From Bifidobacterium breve (GTDB taxonomy: Bacteria; Actinomycetota; Acidimicrobiia; IMCC26256; PALSA-555), in assembly GCA_945889545.1 (NCBI GenBank), contig CAMDCC010000097.1:1-9411 (forward strand): DNA of 9,411 nt. Direction: 5' to 3'. Shown piece after piece: positions 6,113 to 9,411 of this stretch. Position 1 is the first letter of the stretch; each line of letters begins with the position of its first letter. The position numbers and the translations under genes were made by a program. The notes under the pieces were generated by a model. It was given only the letters and a program-made list of their open reading frames with translations, did not search any database and was not told the DNA's origin.

Positions 6113-7234
6113 CTACTCGAGGCCGGCGTAGTTGCTCATGCCCGGGCCCGGCTGCGGGAGTCCGAGCATGTCGGCGAGCACTCGGGTCACGGCGTTGTTC
6201 ACCGCCACGTCGTTGTCCATCGGGAGGATCTCGAACTCCACCAAGAGGTGGGCGATGCGCATCATCACCACGGCGAACCGTAAGCCGGCGAAGACCTCGT
6301 AGAACTCGAGGTCGCGGGCGGCCCGCCCGCTGACCCTCTCGTAATGGGCCACCATCTCCTCACGAGTGGGGAAGCCCTCCATGCGAGGCGCGGGCATCCC
6401 CTCGTGGAAGTGCCGGTCGAGGAAGAGCCACCACCCGAGATCCATCATCGGATCGGCGATGGTGACCATCTCCCAGTCGAGCACCGCGAGCACCGTGTGG
6501 TCGGCGCCGAACAACTGGTTGTTGATGCGCGCGTCGCCCCAGCACAGCGTCAGCTCGGGATCCGACGCGGGTGCGTTGGCCTGCACCCATTCGAGTGCAG
6601 CTTCCGCGATTGGGGGTATGGGGCTTTCGCCGGCGGCCCAGTTGTACGACGCTTCGTAGTACCGCAGTTGTTGCTCGAAGCCGAGCGCGCCGTACTGCGG
6701 CTTGTCGAGAAACTCGAAGCCGAGACCTTTCCAGTCGACGGCGTGGATCGCTGCCAGCGCGTCGAGCCCGCTCTCGACCAACGTACGTCGTTGGTCGGGT
6801 GTCGACTCCTCGAGCAACCAGCCGGCGATCGTGTACGGCGGCGCGTCCTCGGGGGCTCGACCGCTCATCTTGGCCATGACGAAGAACGGTGACCCGAGGA
6901 TGTTGGGATCTGTCTCGACCCACTTGATCGGCGGGACGGGAACGTTCGTGTGCTCGGCGAGCGCGATGAGCACGCGGTACTGCGACTCGAAGTCGGACTC
7001 GAGGAACACCGTGTGCTGCGTCGGCTGCGGTCGCACGACAAGTGCCTCGGTGCGGGTCGCGCCGTCTGCGCTCCACGACGCGTCGAAGATCAAGCTCTCG
7101 TTCGAGAAACCGGTCGACCCGGGACCACCGATGGGTCCGACCTCCACGGCGGACGCGCCGGGGATCTTCGTGGCGAGCCACCCCGCGAGGATGCCGCGGG
7201 TCTGCTCAAGGTCGCGTTGCTCGGGAACCGGCAT
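6113..7234 (-). CDS. APH-fold phosphotransferase family protein (ACAD10/11 N-domain-like)
   Basis: 373 aa. The start ATG follows the racemase stop after one base (TGACATG), so it is translationally coupled. The N-lobe shows GFSNESLIF (42-50) and LVVRPQP (65-71), where a Lys is often found. The C-lobe has the Brenner-type loop CWGDARINNQ (231-240) with catalytic Asp234 and Asn239, and LDWEMVTIADPMMDLGW with metal-binding Asp253. The His usual two residues before the catalytic Asp is Trp232. Relatives occur as stand-alone proteins and as the kinase-like half of ACAD10/ACAD11, where a hydroxyacyl-CoA is phosphorylated before elimination. In this acyl-CoA operon the same type of reaction is more likely than drug resistance. 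Substrate unproven. Confidence 0.9.
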   Translation of the reverse strand: MPVPEQRDLEQTRGILAGWLATKIPGASAVEVGPIGGPGSTGFSNESLIFDASWSADGATRTEALVVRPQPTQHTVFLESDFESQYRVLIALAEHTNVPVPPIKWVETDPNILGSPFFVMAKMSGRAPEDAPPYTIAGWLLEESTPDQRRTLVESGLDALAAIHAVDWKGLGFEFLDKPQYGALGFEQQLRYYEASYNWAAGESPIPPIAEAALEWVQANAPASDPELTLCWGDARINNQLFGADHTVLAVLDWEMVTIADPMMDLGWWLFLDRHFHEGMPAPRMEGFPTREEMVAHYERVSGRAARDLEFYEVFAGLRFAVVMMRIAHLLVEFEILPMDNDVAVNNAVTRVLADMLGLPQPGPGMSNYAGLE

Positions 7235-7235
7235 G

Positions 7236-8378
7236 TCAGACCAACACTTTCAGATCGATGAGCTTCGAGACTTCGTCCGACCCAAAGCCCCACGGCGCGA
7301 GCACCTCGGCGGTCGCCGCGCCCGGGTGCTCGGGTGCGACGGGTGCCGCGTTGGCCGACCGGGAGAAGCGCGGCGCGGGTGCCGGCTGGGGAACGCCAGC
7401 CAGCTCCAGGAACGAACCGCGCGCCACGTTGTGCGCGTGGGTTGGTGCTTCCAGGGGCTCCAGCACGGGGGCGAGACACGCGTCGCGACCGTCGGCGAGC
7501 GCACACCACTCGTCGCGAGTCCGGGTGGCGAAGATCGCGGCGAACTGGTCTTTGAGTGCGGACCAGTTCGTGGGGTCGTCGCGATTGGGGAGTGTGGCGG
7601 GGTCGAGTCCGAGCACGTCGATGAACGCAGCGTAGAACTGGGGTTCGATCGCTCCCGCTGCGATCCACTTCTGGTCGGCACACGCGTACACCTCGTAGAA
7701 CGGGGCCCCGGTGTCGAGCAGGTTCGTGCCCCGCTCACCCCAGAATCCCGATGCGCGCGCGGCATAGAACGGCGTGAGCATGAGTGCAGCGCCGTCGACC
7801 ATCGCGGCGTCGACGACTTGGCCGTTCCCGCTGCGCTCGCGTTCGAGCAGCGCGGCGACGATGCCGAGTGCGAGCAGCATGCCGCCGCCGGCGAAGTCGC
7901 CCAGGAGGTTGATCGGCGGGGTGGGGGGCTGGCCCGCGCGGCCCCGCGGTTCGAGCGCACCGGCGACCGCGATGTAGTCGATGTCGTGGCCAGCCGCGTC
8001 AGCAAGAGGACCGTCCTGACCCCAGCCGGTGAGCCGCCCGTACACGAGACGTGGGTTTCGAGCACACACGACGTCGGGGCCGATGCCGAGTCGCTCGGCG
8101 ACGCCGGGTCGAAACACGTCGATGAGCGCGTCGGCGCTGTCGGCGATGCGCAGGAACGTCTCGACACCCTCGGGCGCCTTGAGGTCGATGCCGATCGCCC
8201 GCTTGGAGCGGTACATCGCGTTCGTAGCGGGTCGACGGTGATCGACGGCTCGGGCCACGTCGGCTCGCTCGACGCGCAGCACTTCGGCGCCGAGATCGGC
8301 GAGCATCATCCCGCAGAACGGTCCGGGCCCAAGCCCCATGATCTCGACGATGCGCGCGCCCTCCAGCGGACCACTCAT
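7236..8378 (-). CDS. mcr: Alpha-methylacyl-CoA racemase (CaiB/BaiF family)
   Basis: 380 aa, close to mycobacterial MCR (about 360). It interconverts (2R)- and (2S)-2-methylacyl-CoA by proton removal and return at C2, which lets side chains with a 25-methyl group (cholesterol, phytanyl types) enter beta-oxidation. MCR catalytic residues are conserved: His131 in AGHDIDY, Asp161 in NLLGDFAGG and Glu245 in GAIEPQFY. The N-terminus IVEIMGLGPGPFCGMMLADL, the FRPGVAERLG segment and RLTGWGQDGP are typical of the family, as is PAPRFSR near the C-terminus. ATG 8378 overlaps the preceding stop by four bases, with GAGGGAG about 10 bases upstream. It sits between a thioesterase and a phosphotransferase. 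Unlike the other family III member in this window, it has the standard domain order. Confidence 0.93.
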   Translation of the reverse strand: MSGPLEGARIVEIMGLGPGPFCGMMLADLGAEVLRVERADVARAVDHRRPATNAMYRSKRAIGIDLKAPEGVETFLRIADSADALIDVFRPGVAERLGIGPDVVCARNPRLVYGRLTGWGQDGPLADAAGHDIDYIAVAGALEPRGRAGQPPTPPINLLGDFAGGGMLLALGIVAALLERERSGNGQVVDAAMVDGAALMLTPFYAARASGFWGERGTNLLDTGAPFYEVYACADQKWIAAGAIEPQFYAAFIDVLGLDPATLPNRDDPTNWSALKDQFAAIFATRTRDEWCALADGRDACLAPVLEPLEAPTHAHNVARGSFLELAGVPQPAPAPRFSRSANAAPVAPEHPGAATAEVLAPWGFGSDEVSKLIDLKVLV

Positions 8379-9067
8379 TCCGAGTTGGCTCCCTCGAAGG
8401 TGTCGTCGGCGACGGTGACCATCACGCCTTCGGCTTCTGCTGTGACCTCGCCGTCGACCAGCATGCGCCCGGTCACGTGGATCGTTCGAGCGCGCGTGCT
8501 CGCGATCTCGCCCTCCATCTGGATAGGGACGTGCAGCGGCGTCGGCTTGCGGTACTTCACGTTGAGCGATCCCGTGAAGAACACACGTCCCGACAACGCC
8601 GCGGCGGCACCAAGGATCTGATCGAACGCGGCGGCGATGAACCCGCCGTGAACGCGACCCGGCGGTCCCTCGTACGGGTGGCCGTAGACGACGGTGGCGC
8701 GGGCGCCGTCGCGGTCTCGGGTCAGAGTGATCGGTGGGGCGAGAGGGCTCGACGGTCCCATGAAAGGGTGCGACTCGAGGATTGCGGTGTTGTCTCCGCC
8801 GCGTTGCACGCCGGGAGTTCCGGCGTAGCGAGAGTCGCGGGCGTACGGCTCCAGCAGGTCGGCGAGACGCTCGAGCTCGTCGGCTGCAGCTTTGAGGTCG
8901 GACGCGGGTGCTCCACCGTTCACGATCGCGGCGATGAGACGACGTGTGGCGATGGTCACGCGCCGTGACGCCGCCACCTCAGGAGTGACATCGCTGTCCG
9001 AGTGCACGAAGAGCACCGGATGCCGGGTGGGAACTGGCTCATTGGGAGTCAAGGTGGAGCGGATCAT
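8375..9067 (-). CDS. PaaI-type hotdog-fold acyl-CoA thioesterase
   Basis: 230 aa from ATG 9067; a GTG at 9085 in the same frame would add six residues, and neither start has a clear Shine-Dalgarno. The C-terminal 110 residues are a hotdog domain: VHGGFIAAAFDQILGAAAAL with the HGG turn (140-142) and catalytic-type Asp149, then LNVKYRKPTPL and MEGEIAS, as in PaaI/THEM4-like thioesterases. The first 100 residues hold a helical stretch (SRRVTIATRRLI, DLKAAADELERLADLL) seen in actinobacterial members with an N-terminal extension. It would hydrolyse acyl-CoA in the cytosol, perhaps to recover CoA from stalled intermediates. First gene of the minus-strand operon. Confidence 0.88.
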   Translation of the reverse strand: MIRSTLTPNEPVPTRHPVLFVHSDSDVTPEVAASRRVTIATRRLIAAIVNGGAPASDLKAAADELERLADLLEPYARDSRYAGTPGVQRGGDNTAILESHPFMGPSSPLAPPITLTRDRDGARATVVYGHPYEGPPGRVHGGFIAAAFDQILGAAAALSGRVFFTGSLNVKYRKPTPLHVPIQMEGEIASTRARTIHVTGRMLVDGEVTAEAEGVMVTVADDTFEGANSE

Positions 9068-9147
9068 AAACTGATGACCCGTCACATGAGCCGGGTCGCT
9101 GCGGTCAGGGCGACCATCAGGCCAATCAACCTGGAAGGACCGTCTCC
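9068..9147. promoter_or_regulatory. Divergent intergenic region with an inverted repeat
   Basis: 80 bases separate the thioesterase (minus) and the thiolase (plus), so promoters for both must lie here or in the start of the thioesterase gene. GACCCG (9076-9081) and CGGGTC (9092-9097) form an inverted repeat with a 10-base centre, a size suited to a dimeric repressor. A second, weaker pair is GGTC (9103-9106) and GACC (9112-9115). TAAACT at 9067-9072 could be a -10 element for the plus strand, with a poor -35. I see no match to the mycobacterial KstR consensus. Confidence 0.4.
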
Positions 9148-9411
9148 ATGGGTCAGCCCGTCATTGTCGAAGCTGTACGCACACCGATCGGCCGGCGTAA
9201 CGGCTGGCTCTCAGGCCTGAAGGCGACCGAGACGCTGCGCCACGCGCTCTTGCAGGTGATCGAGCGTTCCGGCATCGATCCGATGCTCGTCGACGAAGTG
9301 GTCGGCGGTTGCGTGACCCAAGCTGGTGAGCAGGGCTCCAACGTCACGCGCAACGCATGGCTGAGCGCGGGCCAAGACCGGCTCCCGTACCAGACCGCGT
9401 GCACGACGGTC
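9148..9411 (+). CDS. Thiolase, FadA5-like steroid acyl-CoA thiolase (N-terminal part)
   Basis: 88 codons are visible and the frame is open at the right edge. ATG 9148 has a good Shine-Dalgarno, GGAAGGA at 9133-9139, 8 bases upstream. The N-terminus PVIVEAVRTPIGRRNGWLSG, then VVGGCVTQAGEQ, NVTRNAWLSAG and TACTTV, follows the mycobacterial FadA5 thiolase almost residue by residue as I recall it. FadA5 cleaves 3-ketoacyl-CoA in cholesterol side-chain breakdown, releasing acetyl-CoA. The nucleophilic Cys (in a QCGSG motif) should lie a few residues beyond the window, so completeness cannot be confirmed. It is divergent from the thioesterase operon and likely shares its control region. Confidence 0.9.
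   Translation, partial: MGQPVIVEAVRTPIGRRNGWLSGLKATETLRHALLQVIERSGIDPMLVDEVVGGCVTQAGEQGSNVTRNAWLSAGQDRLPYQTACTTV

Noticed and set aside
6084..6115. Direct repeat CCGGCGCT between the phosphotransferase and the first mini protein
   Set aside because: Two 8-base copies in very GC-rich sequence are likely chance, and I found no convincing stem or T-tract for a terminator.
6702..8621. A 639-codon plus-strand open frame antisense to the phosphotransferase, racemase and thioesterase
   Set aside because: Same reason: no domain pattern, biased composition, and the opposite strand carries intact catalytic motifs throughout.
1..9411. tRNA, rRNA, CRISPR arrays, insertion sequences, phage or attachment sites
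   Set aside because: None seen. Almost all sequence is explained by metabolic genes with short gaps, and there are no spaced repeats or transposase motifs.

Overview
This is a GC-rich (about two thirds by eye), gene-dense bacterial window with high-GC third codon positions, TTG/GTG starts and genes chained by 1-4 base overlaps. Protein signatures point to an actinomycete-type organism (Actinomycetota; Mycobacterium-like or an environmental lineage such as Acidimicrobiia, which I cannot separate). The theme is catabolism of CoA-activated, branched aliphatic substrates, most likely a steroid or isoprenoid side chain.

Layout. A plus-strand operon fills 1-4289: the 3' end of an SDR, a short class III CoA-transferase-like protein with permuted domain order, an AhpD/CMD-fold protein, a CYP125-like cytochrome P450, and two adjacent SDRs, of which the first has lost its catalytic residues and the second is canonical. 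It converges, with 6 bases between stops and a shared hairpin, on a minus-strand operon (9067 down to 4296). In transcription order that operon has a PaaI-type hotdog thioesterase, an alpha-methylacyl-CoA racemase, an APH-fold phosphotransferase, two tiny desulforedoxin-like metal-binding proteins (41 and 47 aa) and an AMP-forming acyl-CoA synthetase. A short divergent region (9068-9147) separates it from a plus-strand thiolase whose N-terminus closely resembles the steroid thiolase FadA5. That gene runs off the right edge.

How the genes could work together (inference): the P450 oxidises a terminal methyl to the acid, the ligase makes the CoA thioester, the racemase sets the 2-methyl stereochemistry for beta-oxidation, SDRs oxidise the 3-hydroxyacyl-CoA, and the thiolase releases acetyl- or propionyl-CoA. 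The thioesterase and CoA-transferase would manage CoA. No acyl-CoA dehydrogenase or enoyl-CoA hydratase lies inside the window.

Most worth a second look: the two tandem mini metal proteins, the permuted CoA-transferase fold, and the dead/active SDR pair that could form a heteromer.
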